This document shows, piece after piece, positions 1 through 9,553 of a stretch of DNA of 64,000 bases. Below the pieces are notes generated by a model, which saw only the letters and a list, made by a program, of their open reading frames with translations, had not been told where the DNA came from and made no database searches. The DNA is from Bowmanella denitrificans. Its GTDB lineage: Bacteria > Pseudomonadota > Gammaproteobacteria > Enterobacterales > Alteromonadaceae. The stretch is taken from contig NZ_PEBU01000002.1 of the NCBI RefSeq assembly GCF_002887595.1, forward strand, positions 186,001 through 250,000, written 5' to 3'. The stretch's first letter is position 1, and each line of letters begins with the position of its first letter. Made by a program: the position numbers and the translations under genes.

Positions 1-366
1 CTCTGGGGTGTTCCAGTGTACTGAGATGGCATGTGGCTTGTCTGAAAGGCCCCTTGAAAACTTGCAGGGTGGATTTCCTGGGCATTGGGTTAATTGGCTA
101 TGACTTAGTCCGCATTAATCTATTGAACAGGAAATAATCAAAATCCAAACAAGACGTTAGGGCGTAACAAAAATTGTAATTATGGCGCGGGCTGGATATA
201 CTTTGCGACGTTTAAGTAGCGGTGTTTGTAGCATTTTTTTAACAAATTTGGTGCGACACCCCGTCATACAAAAAGACAGCTTGAATCTTGAGACGGTTAA
301 TTTTGCGCAAGGCAGAATTAGCGACGAAGAACTCAACCCTTCCGGGGGTGTAACGGGCAACAAATC
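1..366. other. Non-coding flank and leader upstream of sdhC
   Basis: No convincing gene is visible here. The only open frames are short, have no family resemblance and overlap on opposite strands. The stretch holds a good sigma70-type promoter (174-202), so its right part is probably the 5' untranslated leader of the sdh operon. In many gammaproteobacteria a divergent citrate synthase gene lies beyond this point, but none is included in the window. Confidence 0.6.
174..202 (+). promoter_or_regulatory. Candidate sigma70 promoter of the sdh operon
   Basis: A -35-like TTGTAA (174-179) and a -10-like TATACT (197-202) are separated by 17 bases, the ideal spacer. The next gene on this strand is sdhC at 367, so transcription from here would give a leader of about 160 bases. 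Assignment rests on box match and spacing only. Confidence 0.45.
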
Positions 367-741
367 GTGAAAAAACAAAGACCAGTAAATTTACAACTCA
401 ATACGATTAGTTTTCCTCCATCTGCCATTGTTTCTATTTTGCATCGGGTAACAGGTGTTGCCATGTTCTTTGCCCTGATTTTCGTGATCTCGGCTTGGGC
501 GGTATCCCTGACATCTGCAGAAGGTTTCGACTGTGTGGTGGAATGCATGAATGGCGTGTTGGGTAAGCTGATTGCCATCGGCACTATTTCTGCCTTCATT
601 TATCATCTTCTGGGTGGCTTGCGCCACGTGGTGATGGATATGGGGCACTGGGAAGAACTGCAATCCGGTAACGCCAGCGCTAAAGCGGTGATTGCACTTT
701 GGATTGTTCTGACAATCTTGGTGGGAGTAGTACTATGGTAA
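367..741 (+). CDS. sdhC: Succinate dehydrogenase cytochrome b556 subunit SdhC
   Basis: Inner-membrane anchor of complex II that passes electrons from the iron-sulfur subunit to ubiquinone and helps bind heme b. The 124-residue product begins with the family's MKKQRPVNL start and carries the S-x-x-H-R-x-T-G signature around residues 23-30 (His26, Arg27). There are three hydrophobic segments, and the second contains the His-rich heme region HLLGGLRH (residues 80-87). The start is a GTG at 367 with a poor ribosome site; no better start exists before the conserved N-terminus. It is first in sdhCDAB and its 3' end overlaps sdhD by 7 bases, which implies translational coupling. The longer antisense frames across it are shadows. 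Confidence 0.95.
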   Translation: MKKQRPVNLQLNTISFPPSAIVSILHRVTGVAMFFALIFVISAWAVSLTSAEGFDCVVECMNGVLGKLIAIGTISAFIYHLLGGLRHVVMDMGHWEELQSGNASAKAVIALWIVLTILVGVVLW

Positions 742-1082
742 CCAATCAGGCAAGTCTTAAACGAAACGGGGTGCAGGATTATCTTTCCCTGCGCACAACC
801 GCCGCTATTATTGCCGCGTTCTTCCTTTATATGGCGTGGTTCTTTATTGCAACGCCACAGATTACCTATGATGTATGGCATAACCTGTTTGCCGGACTGG
901 GGATGAAGGTCTTTACCCTGGCGGCGCTGGTTTCCATCATGATCCACGTACGCATCGGCCTGTGGCAGGTTCTGACCGACTACGTTAAGGCTCCAGCCTT
1001 GCGCGGTACTATTCAGTTCCTGTTGAATTTGTTGGCTTTTGCCTACGTTGCCGTAGGTCTGTTCGTATTGTGGGGTGTGTAA
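735..1082 (+). CDS. sdhD: Succinate dehydrogenase hydrophobic anchor SdhD
   Basis: Second membrane anchor of complex II, 115 residues with three transmembrane helices. The segment HVRIGLWQVLTDYVK matches the conserved SdhD motif whose first His is the axial heme b ligand in E. coli. The ATG at 735 was chosen because it overlaps the end of sdhC by 7 bases and gives the usual family length. An open frame extends further upstream to 699, but that part lies inside sdhC and has no family resemblance. The stop is immediately followed by the GTG of sdhA. Confidence 0.95.
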   Translation: MVTNQASLKRNGVQDYLSLRTTAAIIAAFFLYMAWFFIATPQITYDVWHNLFAGLGMKVFTLAALVSIMIHVRIGLWQVLTDYVKAPALRGTIQFLLNLLAFAYVAVGLFVLWGV

Positions 1083-2855
1083 GTGACTATTCCAGTACAT
1101 GAATTTGATGCAGTGGTAATCGGCGCCGGTGGCGCAGGCATGCGTGCCGCCCTGCAGATTTCCCAGTCCGGCAAGTCCTGTGCCTTGCTGTCCAAAGTGT
1201 TTCCAACCCGTTCCCACACCGTGTCCGCTCAGGGCGGTATTACGGTTGCACTGGGCAATGCCCATGATGACAACTGGGAATGGCATATGTATGACACGGT
1301 GAAAGGCTCCGATTATATCGGTGACCAGGACGCCATCGAATATATGTGTAAGACAGGCCCCGAAGCCATTATTGAGCTGGAAAATATGGGTCTGCCTTTT
1401 TCACGTTTTGAAAACGGTAAGATTTATCAGCGTCCGTTCGGCGGCCAGTCCAAAAACTTTGGTGGCGAGCAGGGCGCACGTACGGCCGCAGCGGCTGACC
1501 GTACCGGTCACGCTCTGTTGCACCTGCTGTATCAGCAGAACGTAAAGAACAAAACCAAGGTGTTCAGTGAATGGTATGCCCTGGATCTGGTGAAAAACCA
1601 GGACGGTGATGTGGTGGGCTGTACCGCCATTGATATCGAAACTGGCCAGGTGGTGTACTTCAAATCCAAAGCCGTAGTATTGGCCACCGGTGGTGCGGGC
1701 CGTATTTACGCCTCTACCACGAACGCCCATATCAATACTGGTGATGGCGTGGGCATGGCCCTGCGTGCTGGTGTTGCTCTGCAAGATATGGAAATGTGGC
1801 AATTCCACCCCACCGGTATCGCTGGTGCTGGTGTATTGGTTACCGAAGGTTGCCGTGGTGAAGGCGGTTACCTGCTGAACAAAGACGGTGAACGTTTTAT
1901 GGAACGTTATGCGCCAAACGCCAAAGACCTGGCTGGCCGTGACGTGGTTGCCCGTTCCATGATGACCGAAATCCGCGAAGGTCGCGGTTGTGATGGTCCC
2001 TGGGGTGTGCATATCAAACTTAAGCTGGATCACCTGGGTAAAGAAGTGCTTGAGTCACGCCTGCCAGGTATTTTGGAGCTGTCCCGTACCTTTGCTCACG
2101 TCGACCCGGTTAAAGAGCCGATTCCGGTTATTCCAACCTGTCACTATATGATGGGTGGTATTCCCACCAATGTTGATGGTCAGGCTATTACCCTGGATGC
2201 CAATGGCAACGAAAAACTGGTCAACGGTTTGTTTGCCTGTGGTGAAATCGCTTGTGTATCCGTACACGGTGCTAACCGTCTGGGCGGTAATTCACTGCTA
2301 GACTTGGTGGTATTTGGTCGTGCAACCGGTCTGCACCTGGGTAAAGCGCTGGATGAGATTGCCCCCAGCCGTGAAGCTTCTCAAACTGATCTGGATGCGT
2401 CGCTGGCACGTTTCAATCGTTGGGAAAGTTCTGAAGCCGGTAAAGGCGAAGATCCAGTACAAATTCGTAAAGACATGCAGAAGTGCATGCAATTGAACTT
2501 CTCTGTATTCCGTGAAGGGGATGCCATGGCTCAGGGTCTGGTTGAACTGAAGGAAATCAGGGAGCGTCTGCAACATGCTCGTCTGGATGACAAGAGCAGC
2601 GACTTTAATACCCAGCGTATCGAGTGTCTGGAGTTGGACAACCTGATGGAAACGGCCTATGCCACCGCAGTTGCCGCCAACTTCCGTACCGAGAGCCGTG
2701 GTGCCCATAGCCGCTTCGACTTCCCGGACCGCGATGATGAGAACTGGTTGTGCCATTCCATCTATCGTCCAGACACAGAGTCCATGAGCAAGCGTGAAGT
2801 GAACATGTCGCCTAAGCTACGTGAAGCCTTCCCGCCTAAAGCCAGGACTTACTAA
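1083..2855 (+). CDS. sdhA: Succinate dehydrogenase flavoprotein subunit SdhA
   Basis: Catalytic subunit of complex II that oxidises succinate to fumarate with covalently bound FAD, on the cytoplasmic face of the membrane. The 590-residue product has the N-terminal dinucleotide motif [13 protein letters not shown] (residues 11-23). The SHTVSAQGG motif contains His45, the residue that carries FAD in the E. coli enzyme. The active-site segments HPTG and GGIPTN and the C-terminal RGAHSR are also present. The start is a GTG directly after the sdhD stop. Length and motifs are normal throughout; nothing is missing. Confidence 0.97.
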   Translation: MTIPVHEFDAVVIGAGGAGMRAALQISQSGKSCALLSKVFPTRSHTVSAQGGITVALGNAHDDNWEWHMYDTVKGSDYIGDQDAIEYMCKTGPEAIIELENMGLPFSRFENGKIYQRPFGGQSKNFGGEQGARTAAAADRTGHALLHLLYQQNVKNKTKVFSEWYALDLVKNQDGDVVGCTAIDIETGQVVYFKSKAVVLATGGAGRIYASTTNAHINTGDGVGMALRAGVALQDMEMWQFHPTGIAGAGVLVTEGCRGEGGYLLNKDGERFMERYAPNAKDLAGRDVVARSMMTEIREGRGCDGPWGVHIKLKLDHLGKEVLESRLPGILELSRTFAHVDPVKEPIPVIPTCHYMMGGIPTNVDGQAITLDANGNEKLVNGLFACGEIACVSVHGANRLGGNSLLDLVVFGRATGLHLGKALDEIAPSREASQTDLDASLARFNRWESSEAGKGEDPVQIRKDMQKCMQLNFSVFREGDAMAQGLVELKEIRERLQHARLDDKSSDFNTQRIECLELDNLMETAYATAVAANFRTESRGAHSRFDFPDRDDENWLCHSIYRPDTESMSKREVNMSPKLREAFPPKARTY

Positions 2856-2871
2856 GAGGAGCATGAAGTAG

Positions 2872-3582
2872 ATGAAATTGAATTTCTCAATTTATCGTTA
2901 CAATCCTGATGTGGACAATGCACCTCGGATGCAGGATTACCAACTGGAAGTGGAAGAAGGTCGGGATATGATGGTGCTGGATGCACTTATCCAGCTTAAA
3001 GAGCAGGACCCAACTCTTGCATTCCGTCGCTCTTGCCGTGAAGGGGTCTGCGGTTCAGACGGCCTGAATATGAACGGTAAGAACGGCCTGGCCTGTATTA
3101 CGCCATTGTCTGCACTGGGTAAAGGCAAGCTGGTACTGCGTCCATTGCCTGGTCTGCCCGTTGTGCGTGACCTGGTGGTTGATATGAGCCAGTTTTACAC
3201 ACAGTACGAGAAGATTAAGCCGTTTTTAATCAATGACGATAAGCAGCCACCGGCCCGTGAATTCCTGCAGAGTCCCGAAGAGCGTGAAAAGCTTGACGGT
3301 CTGTACGAATGTATTTTGTGTGCCTGCTGCTCAACATCCTGTCCGTCGTTCTGGTGGAATCCTGACAAATTCATCGGCCCGGCTGGTTTGCTGCATGCCT
3401 ACCGCTTCCTGGCCGATAGTCGCGACACGGCTACCGAAGAGCGTTTGAATGACTTAGATGATGCCTTCAGTGTATTCCGCTGCCACGGCATTATGAACTG
3501 TGTGAGTGTATGCCCCAAAGGATTAAATCCGACCAAGGCCATTGGTCAGATTAAATCCATGCTATTGCAACGGGCTGTTTAG
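2872..3582 (+). CDS. sdhB: Succinate dehydrogenase iron-sulfur subunit SdhB
   Basis: Electron-transfer subunit of complex II (236 residues) linking the FAD of SdhA to the quinone site. Cysteine clusters for the three centres are all visible: the 2Fe-2S ligands in SCREGVCGSDGLNMNG and the following Cys, CILCACCSTSC for the 4Fe-4S centre, and CHGIMNCVSVCPKGLNP for the remaining ligands. It follows sdhA by 16 bases with an AGAGGAGC ribosome site. A strong terminator lies about 45 bases downstream, so sdhCDAB can end here, although sucAB continues on the same strand. Confidence 0.97.
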   Translation: MKLNFSIYRYNPDVDNAPRMQDYQLEVEEGRDMMVLDALIQLKEQDPTLAFRRSCREGVCGSDGLNMNGKNGLACITPLSALGKGKLVLRPLPGLPVVRDLVVDMSQFYTQYEKIKPFLINDDKQPPAREFLQSPEEREKLDGLYECILCACCSTSCPSFWWNPDKFIGPAGLLHAYRFLADSRDTATEERLNDLDDAFSVFRCHGIMNCVSVCPKGLNPTKAIGQIKSMLLQRAV

Positions 3583-3626
3583 TTAGACCGATTTCCTGCT
3601 GACAGGAGTTCGGTTGTGTGGAAGCT

Positions 3627-3659
3627 AAATAGCCATCCGTCAGGGATGGCTATTTTTTG
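3627..3659 (+). terminator. Rho-independent terminator after sdhB
   Basis: A perfect 12-bp stem (3627-3638 with 3644-3655, loop of 5) is followed by a T-rich tail. It separates sdhCDAB from sucAB. Confidence 0.85.
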
Positions 3660-3729
3660 TTTGGCGCGGTTTGCAGCAAGAGATCGGGCCAACGTCTCGG
3701 GAAGAGACATGTAAACTCAGGGACGATAG

Positions 3730-3793
3730 CAGTTTGTCGCAAACTGTACCGCCGTCAGTAGTGACGGACCTTTGGCTGGCACAAGGGTGCCAG
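3730..3793 (+). ncRNA. Structured leader upstream of sucA (three tandem hairpins)
   Basis: Three tight perfect hairpins follow one another: 3730-3746 (7-bp stem, 3-base loop), 3752-3767 (6-bp stem, 4-base loop) and 3776-3793 (7-bp stem, 4-base loop). The array ends about 40 bases before the sucA ATG and has no U-run, so it is not a terminator. Structured RNA motifs upstream of sucA and sucC have been described in proteobacteria by comparative genomics. Whether this belongs to one of those families cannot be decided by eye. Confidence 0.5.
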
Positions 3794-3834
3794 TGTTGTA
3801 ATTTAATTCCGGTCTTTTTGATTAAGGGACAAAA

Positions 3835-6654
3835 ATGCTAGAAAGCGTGATGAAAGCATGGTGGGAATCTTCCCACATGGCTGGTGGAAACGCTGCTTAC
3901 GTAGAAGAGATATACGAAGCATATCTTGACGATGCGCAAAGCGTATCGGAAGAGTGGCGCGCGATTTTTGACCAACTGCCCAAGGTAAACGGCGTTGAGC
4001 TGGAAGCCAAACACAGCCAGATCCGCGACCAGTTTCGCCATCTTGCCAAGCTAGGCCCGATGGGGCGTGTCGCCAAGGCCGTATCGGCTGCCAGTGGCGG
4101 TGACGAGAAACAAGTCAGAGTATTGCAACTTATCAATGCCTTCCGTTTCCGTGGCCATCAACATGCTAATCTGGATCCTCTCGGCCTGTGGCAACAGGAA
4201 CGGGTGCGCGATTTGGAATTGTCTCATCACGAGTTGTCTGAAGCGGATTTTGAGACCACTTACAAAGTGGGTTCTTATGCTATCGGTCAGGACAGCATGC
4301 CGCTTGGCGAGTTGTTCAAGTCCCTTAATCGCACCTATTGCGGCAGCATTGGTGCAGAATATATGCACATTACCAACACCGAACAAAAGCGTTGGATTCA
4401 ACAGCGTTTTGAATCGGTGCAGGCCAAGCCTGAATTTGACCGTGACACCAAGGTTAATATTCTGAAAGGCCTGGTGGCAGCAGATGGTATGGAAAAATAC
4501 CTGGGCTCCAAATTCCCCGGTGCCAAGCGCTTCTCGCTGGAAGGTGGCGATGCGCTGATCCCCATGCTCAAGCAACTGATCACCCACGCTGGTAGCAACG
4601 GTGCCAAGGAAGTGGTCATTGGTATGGCGCACCGTGGTCGTTTGAATGTACTGGTTAACGTACTGGGTAAAAACCCTTCTGTGCTGTTTGACGAGTTTGC
4701 CGGTAAGCATGACGAGTCACTCGGCGCCGGTGACGTAAAATACCATGCTGGGTATTCATCTGATTTCGCCACCCCCGGTGGCAATGTGCACCTGGCGCTG
4801 GCATTTAACCCGTCGCATCTGGAAATCGTCAACCCGGTGGTGATGGGCTCGGTCAGGGCGCGTTTAGATCGCCGTGGCTGTAAAGACGGTTCCTCGGTGG
4901 TACCGGTGACCATTCATGGTGACTCGGCCATTGCTGGTCAGGGGGTAGTGCAGGAAACCTTTAATATGTCGCAGACCCGCGGCTTTAAGGTGGGTGGTAC
5001 GGTACGTATCGTGATCAACAACCAGGTGGGTTTCACTACCTCTAAAACCGAAGATACCCGCTCCACCCAGTACTGTACCGATATCGCCAAAATGGTGCAG
5101 GCACCAATATTCCATGTGAATTCCGATGATCCGGAAGCCGTGGTGTTTGTTACCAAGCTTGCCATGGATTACCGCAATACCTTTAAGCGTGATGTGGTGA
5201 TTGACCTGGTCTGTTATCGTCGTCATGGACACAACGAAGCCGACGAGCCGATGGTAACGCAGCCGTTGATGTACCAGAAAATTAGAAAGCATCCGGTACC
5301 GCGTGAAATTTATGCCGACCAACTGACCGCTGAAGGTGCGATTCAGAGCCACGAAGTGGAAAAACTGATCAGTGACTATCGCGCGGCATTGGATCACGGT
5401 GCCTGTGTGGTGGAAGAATGGCGCCCTATGACCGAACATTCAGTGGATTGGTCCACTTATCTTGGTCATGACTGGACCGTGCCCTACGATGGCAGCCTGA
5501 CCGTGGATAAGCTACGCGAACTGGGTGATAAGCTGTGCAGCTATCCGGATAGCGTTAAGCTGCAAAGCCGGGTCAACAAGCTGTATGAAGATCGTAAGGC
5601 CATGATTGCCGGTGACAAACCACTGGATTGGGGGTTTGCCGAGCTACTTGCCTATGCCAGTATTGTCGAAGCCGGTACCCGTATTCGTATGACAGGTCAG
5701 GATTCCGGCCGTGGCACTTTTTTCCATCGTCATGCGGTTTTGCATAGTCAAGGCGATGGCTCTACCTATATGCCCCTTGAGCATGTGGGCGAAAGTCAGG
5801 GCCCGATTGAAATTTATGACTCGGTATTGTCAGAAGAAGCGGCCATGGCCTTTGAATATGGTTATTCCACTGCTGAGCCGGGCTGTCTGAATATCTGGGA
5901 AGCACAGTTTGGTGATTTCGCCAACGGTGCGCAGGTGGTGATTGACCAGTTTTTAAGTTCAGGTGAAGCCAAGTGGGGGCGTCTGTGTGGCCTGACCCTG
6001 CTGCTGCCGCATGGCTATGAAGGACAGGGACCTGAGCACAGCTCAGCCCGTCTGGAGCGCTTCCTGCAACTCTGTGCTGACCACAACTGGCAGGTGTGTG
6101 TGCCTTCAACCCCGGCGCAGGTATTTAATATGCTGCGCCGACAGGTGGTACGCCCTATGCGTAAACCGCTTATCGTCATGTCACCTAAATCCTTGCTGCG
6201 TCATCCGCTGGCCACATCCAGTCTGGAAGAGTTGGCCGATGGCACCTTTAAAAACGTAATTGGCGAGATTGATGACATTAACCCGGCCAATGTTAAGCGT
6301 GTGGTGTTGTGTTCCGGTAAGGTGTATTTCGACTTGCTGGATCAGCGTCGTAAGAGTGAACAAACCGACGTGGCCATTGTGCGCATTGAACAGTTGTATC
6401 CGTTCCCCCATGATGAACTGGCTGAAGTACTCAAGCCATACAGTCATGTGCAGGATTGGGTATGGTGTCAGGAAGAGCCGCAAAACCAGGGTGCCTGGTA
6501 TTGCAGTCAGCACCATTTCTGGCAAGCCATTCCAGATGGCGCCAAGCTGAGCTATGCTGGCCGCGCTGCATCTGCTTCGCCCGCCGTGGGCTATGTTTCT
6601 GTACACAACCAGCAGCAAAAAGCCCTGGTTGATGACGCATTATCGATTAAATAA
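3835..6654 (+). CDS. sucA: 2-oxoglutarate dehydrogenase E1 component SucA
   Basis: Thiamine-diphosphate-dependent E1 of the 2-oxoglutarate dehydrogenase complex. It decarboxylates 2-oxoglutarate and transfers the succinyl group to the lipoyl arm of SucB. The 939-residue product has the normal family length. It shows the N-terminal E2-binding segment, IGMAHRGRLNVL, the ThDP/Mg region GDSAIAGQGVVQE, and CYRRHGHNEADEP. The C-terminal transketolase-like half contains the stretches GTFFHRHAVLH and EGQGPEHSSARLERFLQ. The ATG at 3835 is preceded by AAGGGACA. sucB begins 10 bases after its stop, so the two are co-transcribed. Confidence 0.97.
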   Translation: MLESVMKAWWESSHMAGGNAAYVEEIYEAYLDDAQSVSEEWRAIFDQLPKVNGVELEAKHSQIRDQFRHLAKLGPMGRVAKAVSAASGGDEKQVRVLQLINAFRFRGHQHANLDPLGLWQQERVRDLELSHHELSEADFETTYKVGSYAIGQDSMPLGELFKSLNRTYCGSIGAEYMHITNTEQKRWIQQRFESVQAKPEFDRDTKVNILKGLVAADGMEKYLGSKFPGAKRFSLEGGDALIPMLKQLITHAGSNGAKEVVIGMAHRGRLNVLVNVLGKNPSVLFDEFAGKHDESLGAGDVKYHAGYSSDFATPGGNVHLALAFNPSHLEIVNPVVMGSVRARLDRRGCKDGSSVVPVTIHGDSAIAGQGVVQETFNMSQTRGFKVGGTVRIVINNQVGFTTSKTEDTRSTQYCTDIAKMVQAPIFHVNSDDPEAVVFVTKLAMDYRNTFKRDVVIDLVCYRRHGHNEADEPMVTQPLMYQKIRKHPVPREIYADQLTAEGAIQSHEVEKLISDYRAALDHGACVVEEWRPMTEHSVDWSTYLGHDWTVPYDGSLTVDKLRELGDKLCSYPDSVKLQSRVNKLYEDRKAMIAGDKPLDWGFAELLAYASIVEAGTRIRMTGQDSGRGTFFHRHAVLHSQGDGSTYMPLEHVGESQGPIEIYDSVLSEEAAMAFEYGYSTAEPGCLNIWEAQFGDFANGAQVVIDQFLSSGEAKWGRLCGLTLLLPHGYEGQGPEHSSARLERFLQLCADHNWQVCVPSTPAQVFNMLRRQVVRPMRKPLIVMSPKSLLRHPLATSSLEELADGTFKNVIGEIDDINPANVKRVVLCSGKVYFDLLDQRRKSEQTDVAIVRIEQLYPFPHDELAEVLKPYSHVQDWVWCQEEPQNQGAWYCSQHHFWQAIPDGAKLSYAGRAASASPAVGYVSVHNQQQKALVDDALSIK

Positions 6655-6663
6655 GGGACCCGT

Positions 6664-8154
6664 ATGAGCATTGAAATTAAAGTACCGGTATTGCCCGAGT
6701 CTGTGGCAGACGCCACTATCGCTACCTGGCACGTTAAGCCCGGCGATAAGGTATCTCGCGACCAGAACCTGGTGGATATTGAGACTGATAAAGTCGTACT
6801 CGAAGTCGTGGCCCCGGCCGATGGCGTGTTGGCTGACATTCTTGAGGAAGAAGGCAGCACGGTATTGGCGGAACAGGTTATTGCCAAGCTGGAGGAAGGT
6901 GGTAAGGCTGCCGCAAAACCAGCCGGTGATGACAGCAAACAACAAAAAACCTCCTCCAGTGAAAGTGCCAAAGGTGAATCTGTGGAAATAAAAGTACCCG
7001 TACTGCCAGAGTCGGTGGCCGATGCCACCATTGCGACCTGGCATGTGCAGCCAGGTGAAGCGGTATCACGCGATCAAAACCTGGTTGATATCGAGACTGA
7101 CAAAGTTGTGCTTGAAGTCGTTGCCCCGGCTGATGGCTCTCTGAGCGAAATCCTGGCCCAGGAAGGTGACACCGTGACCGCTGAGCAGGTGATTGCCAAG
7201 TTTGTGGCTGGTGCCGCCGCGGCCCCGGCTAAGGCCGAAGAAGCCAAAGCAGAAGCCGAAGATGACAATGACGCATTAAGCCCGTCTGTACGTCGTCTGC
7301 TGGCCGAAAAAGGTGTGGACGCCGCCAAGATAAAAGGTACGGGTAAAAATGGTCGTATCACCAAAGAAGATGTTGAGCAATTCCTGAAAGCTGGCGATGC
7401 GCCTGCTGCAAAAGCGCAAAGTGCCGAAGCACCTGCCGCCGCTCCTTTGGGTGAGCGCACCGAAAAACGTGTACCTATGACCCGTCTGCGTAAGACTATT
7501 GCGAATCGCCTGCTGGAAGCGAAAAACTCCACGGCCATGCTGACGACGTTCAACGAAGTCAACATGAAGCCGATTATGGACTTGCGTAAGCAATATCAGG
7601 ACGTGTTCGAGAAGCGTCACGGTATTCGTCTGGGCTTTATGTCTTTCTATGTAAAAGCCGTAACCGAAGCTCTGAAACGTTTCCCTGAGGTGAATGCCTC
7701 TATTGACGGTGACGATATCTGCTACCACAACTATTTTGATATCAGCATTGCTGTGTCTACCCCACGTGGTCTGGTTACGCCGGTACTGCGCGACTGCGAT
7801 CAACTGTCTGTGGCGGATGTGGAAAAAGGTATTAAAGATCTGGCTCTGAAAGGTCGTGACGGTAAGCTGTCTATGGCCGACCTGCAAGGTGGTAACTTCA
7901 CCATCACCAACGGTGGTGTGTTTGGTTCACTGATGTCTACGCCGATTATCAATCCACCGCAAAGCGCGATTCTGGGCATGCACAAAATCCAGGACCGTCC
8001 TATGGCGGTAGATGGCAAGGTGGAAATCCTGCCAATGATGTACCTGGCCCTGTCTTATGATCACCGTATCATTGATGGCAAAGAGTCTGTTGGCTTCCTG
8101 GTGACTGTGAAGGAACTGTTGGAAGACCCGACACGCCTGTTACTGGACGTGTAA
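6664..8154 (+). CDS. sucB: Dihydrolipoyl succinyltransferase (E2) SucB with two lipoyl domains
   Basis: E2 core of the 2-oxoglutarate dehydrogenase complex, moving the succinyl group from lipoamide to CoA. The 496-residue product is longer than the roughly 405 residues of E. coli SucB because it has two lipoyl domains in tandem. They span about residues 1-80 and 105-185, with lipoylation motifs ETDKVVLE centred on Lys43 and Lys147. They are nearly identical to each other and joined by a linker rich in Ala, Lys and Ser. An E3-binding domain (about 207-243, [13 protein letters not shown]) and the acyltransferase domain with the catalytic motif DHRIIDG (His467) follow. The duplication looks recent or gene-converted. 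Confidence 0.96.
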   Translation: MSIEIKVPVLPESVADATIATWHVKPGDKVSRDQNLVDIETDKVVLEVVAPADGVLADILEEEGSTVLAEQVIAKLEEGGKAAAKPAGDDSKQQKTSSSESAKGESVEIKVPVLPESVADATIATWHVQPGEAVSRDQNLVDIETDKVVLEVVAPADGSLSEILAQEGDTVTAEQVIAKFVAGAAAAPAKAEEAKAEAEDDNDALSPSVRRLLAEKGVDAAKIKGTGKNGRITKEDVEQFLKAGDAPAAKAQSAEAPAAAPLGERTEKRVPMTRLRKTIANRLLEAKNSTAMLTTFNEVNMKPIMDLRKQYQDVFEKRHGIRLGFMSFYVKAVTEALKRFPEVNASIDGDDICYHNYFDISIAVSTPRGLVTPVLRDCDQLSVADVEKGIKDLALKGRDGKLSMADLQGGNFTITNGGVFGSLMSTPIINPPQSAILGMHKIQDRPMAVDGKVEILPMMYLALSYDHRIIDGKESVGFLVTVKELLEDPTRLLLDV

Positions 8155-8179
8155 GCGCCAGTCAGGTTTGAAGTATAAG

Positions 8180-8361
8180 AGGTGAGGGGGCCGCGAGGCG
8201 TCCTCACCTTGGCGCTTCTGGAACGTGGATTGGGGTGACTCAGTCCTTTTGGCAGTGTCCCGTTGCAGGGGCTTTGCCGCAAATGCCTCCGGCAAGCTGA
8301 TTGCCGGATAAGCGGTCGGAACTCAGGTTCCGGCGAATTCGTACTGCAAAAGCAGTTTTTT
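8180..8361 (+). ncRNA. Structured leader upstream of sucC
   Basis: The 229-base gap between sucB and sucC is rich in stems. These are 8180-8209 (8-bp arms), 8289-8307 (CCGGCAA/TTGCCGG), 8317-8332 (CGGAAC/GTTCCG) and a short 8343-8356 hairpin followed by six Ts, which looks like a weak terminator 23 bases before the sucC ATG. The arrangement suggests that sucCD expression is adjusted separately from sucAB by RNA structure or attenuation. RNA motifs upstream of sucC are known from comparative genomics; membership is not shown here. Confidence 0.45.
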
Positions 8362-8383
8362 CTCAAAAAACGGAAAGAACACC

Positions 8384-9553
8384 ATGAACTTGCATGAATA
8401 TCAGGGCAAACAGCTATTTGCCGAGTATGGCTTACCCGTATCTGAAGGGTATGCTGCCGACACCCCACAGGCAGCAGTAGAAGCTGCCGAGCGCATTGGC
8501 GGCTCCGAGTGGGTGGTCAAGTGTCAGGTCCACGCCGGTGGCCGCGGCAAGGCCGGTGGTGTAAAGCTGGTTAAGACCAAAGACGAAATCCGTAACTTCG
8601 CCCAAAACTGGTTAGGTAAGAACCTGGTGACATACCAGACTGACGAGCATGGTCAGCCGGTAAACAAGATCCTGGTTGAGTCTTGTACCGATATCGAACA
8701 GGAGCTGTATTTAGGTGCGGTAGTTGACCGTGCTACCCGTCGTATCGTGTTTATGGCTTCTACCGAGGGCGGTGTGGAAATCGAGAAAGTGGCCGAAGAA
8801 ACCCCTGAGAAAATTCTCAAGGCCGAAATCGATCCACTGGTAGGCGCACAGCCGTTCCAGGCCCGTGAAATTGCCTTCAAACTGGGCCTGCAAGGCGTAC
8901 AGATCAAGCAATTCACCAATATCTTCCTGGGTCTGGCCAAGATGTTCGTTGACCTGGACATTGCGCTGCTCGAAGTTAACCCGCTGGTTATCAAGACTGA
9001 CGGCAACCTGCACTGTCTGGATGCCAAAGTGGTGATCGACTCCAACGCCATGTACCGTCAGCCTAAACTGCGCGACATGCACGATCCATCTCAGGAAGAT
9101 GCCCGTGAAGCGCAAGCTGCCAAGTGGGAGCTGAACTACGTTGCACTGGACGGTAACATCGGTTGTATGGTGAACGGTGCAGGTCTGGCCATGGGTACCA
9201 TGGACATCGTTAAGCTGCACGGCGGCGCACCCGCGAACTTCCTGGATGTGGGCGGCGGCGCCACCAAAGAGCGCGTCACCGAAGCATTCAAGATCATCCT
9301 GTCTGACAGCAACGTACAAGCCGTGCTGGTGAACATCTTCGGCGGTATCGTTCGTTGTGACATGATTGCCGAAGGTATCATCGGTGCCGTGGAAGAAGTC
9401 GGCGTAAACGTACCTGTTGTTGTGCGTCTGGAAGGCAACAACGCCGAGCTGGGCGCCAAGAAACTGGAAGAATGTGAACTGAACATCATTGCTGCTGCCA
9501 GCCTGACTGATGCAGCGCAAAAAGTGGTAGCCGCAGCCGGGGGTGCAAAATGA
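8384..9553 (+). CDS. sucC: Succinyl-CoA synthetase (ADP-forming) beta subunit SucC
   Basis: Beta subunit of succinyl-CoA synthetase, which makes succinate and ATP or GTP from succinyl-CoA. The 389-residue length is standard. The N-terminal ATP-grasp half starts with [16 protein letters not shown] and includes [17 protein letters not shown]. The C-terminal half carries the GGGATKERV and [10 protein letters not shown] motifs that contact the alpha subunit and the phosphohistidine. The ATG at 8384 is preceded by GGAAAGAAC. Its stop overlaps the sucD start (ATGA), giving coupled translation of the heterodimer. Confidence 0.97.
   Translation: MNLHEYQGKQLFAEYGLPVSEGYAADTPQAAVEAAERIGGSEWVVKCQVHAGGRGKAGGVKLVKTKDEIRNFAQNWLGKNLVTYQTDEHGQPVNKILVESCTDIEQELYLGAVVDRATRRIVFMASTEGGVEIEKVAEETPEKILKAEIDPLVGAQPFQAREIAFKLGLQGVQIKQFTNIFLGLAKMFVDLDIALLEVNPLVIKTDGNLHCLDAKVVIDSNAMYRQPKLRDMHDPSQEDAREAQAAKWELNYVALDGNIGCMVNGAGLAMGTMDIVKLHGGAPANFLDVGGGATKERVTEAFKIILSDSNVQAVLVNIFGGIVRCDMIAEGIIGAVEEVGVNVPVVVRLEGNNAELGAKKLEECELNIIAAASLTDAAQKVVAAAGGAK

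Noticed and set aside
182-370. Short + strand frame before sdhC (62 residues)
   Set aside because: It overlaps the likely promoter and leader, has no ribosome site and no protein-like composition.
603-1286. Long antisense frame across sdhD and the start of sdhA
   Set aside because: Shadow of the conserved + strand genes; His/Gln-rich composition is typical of an antisense frame.
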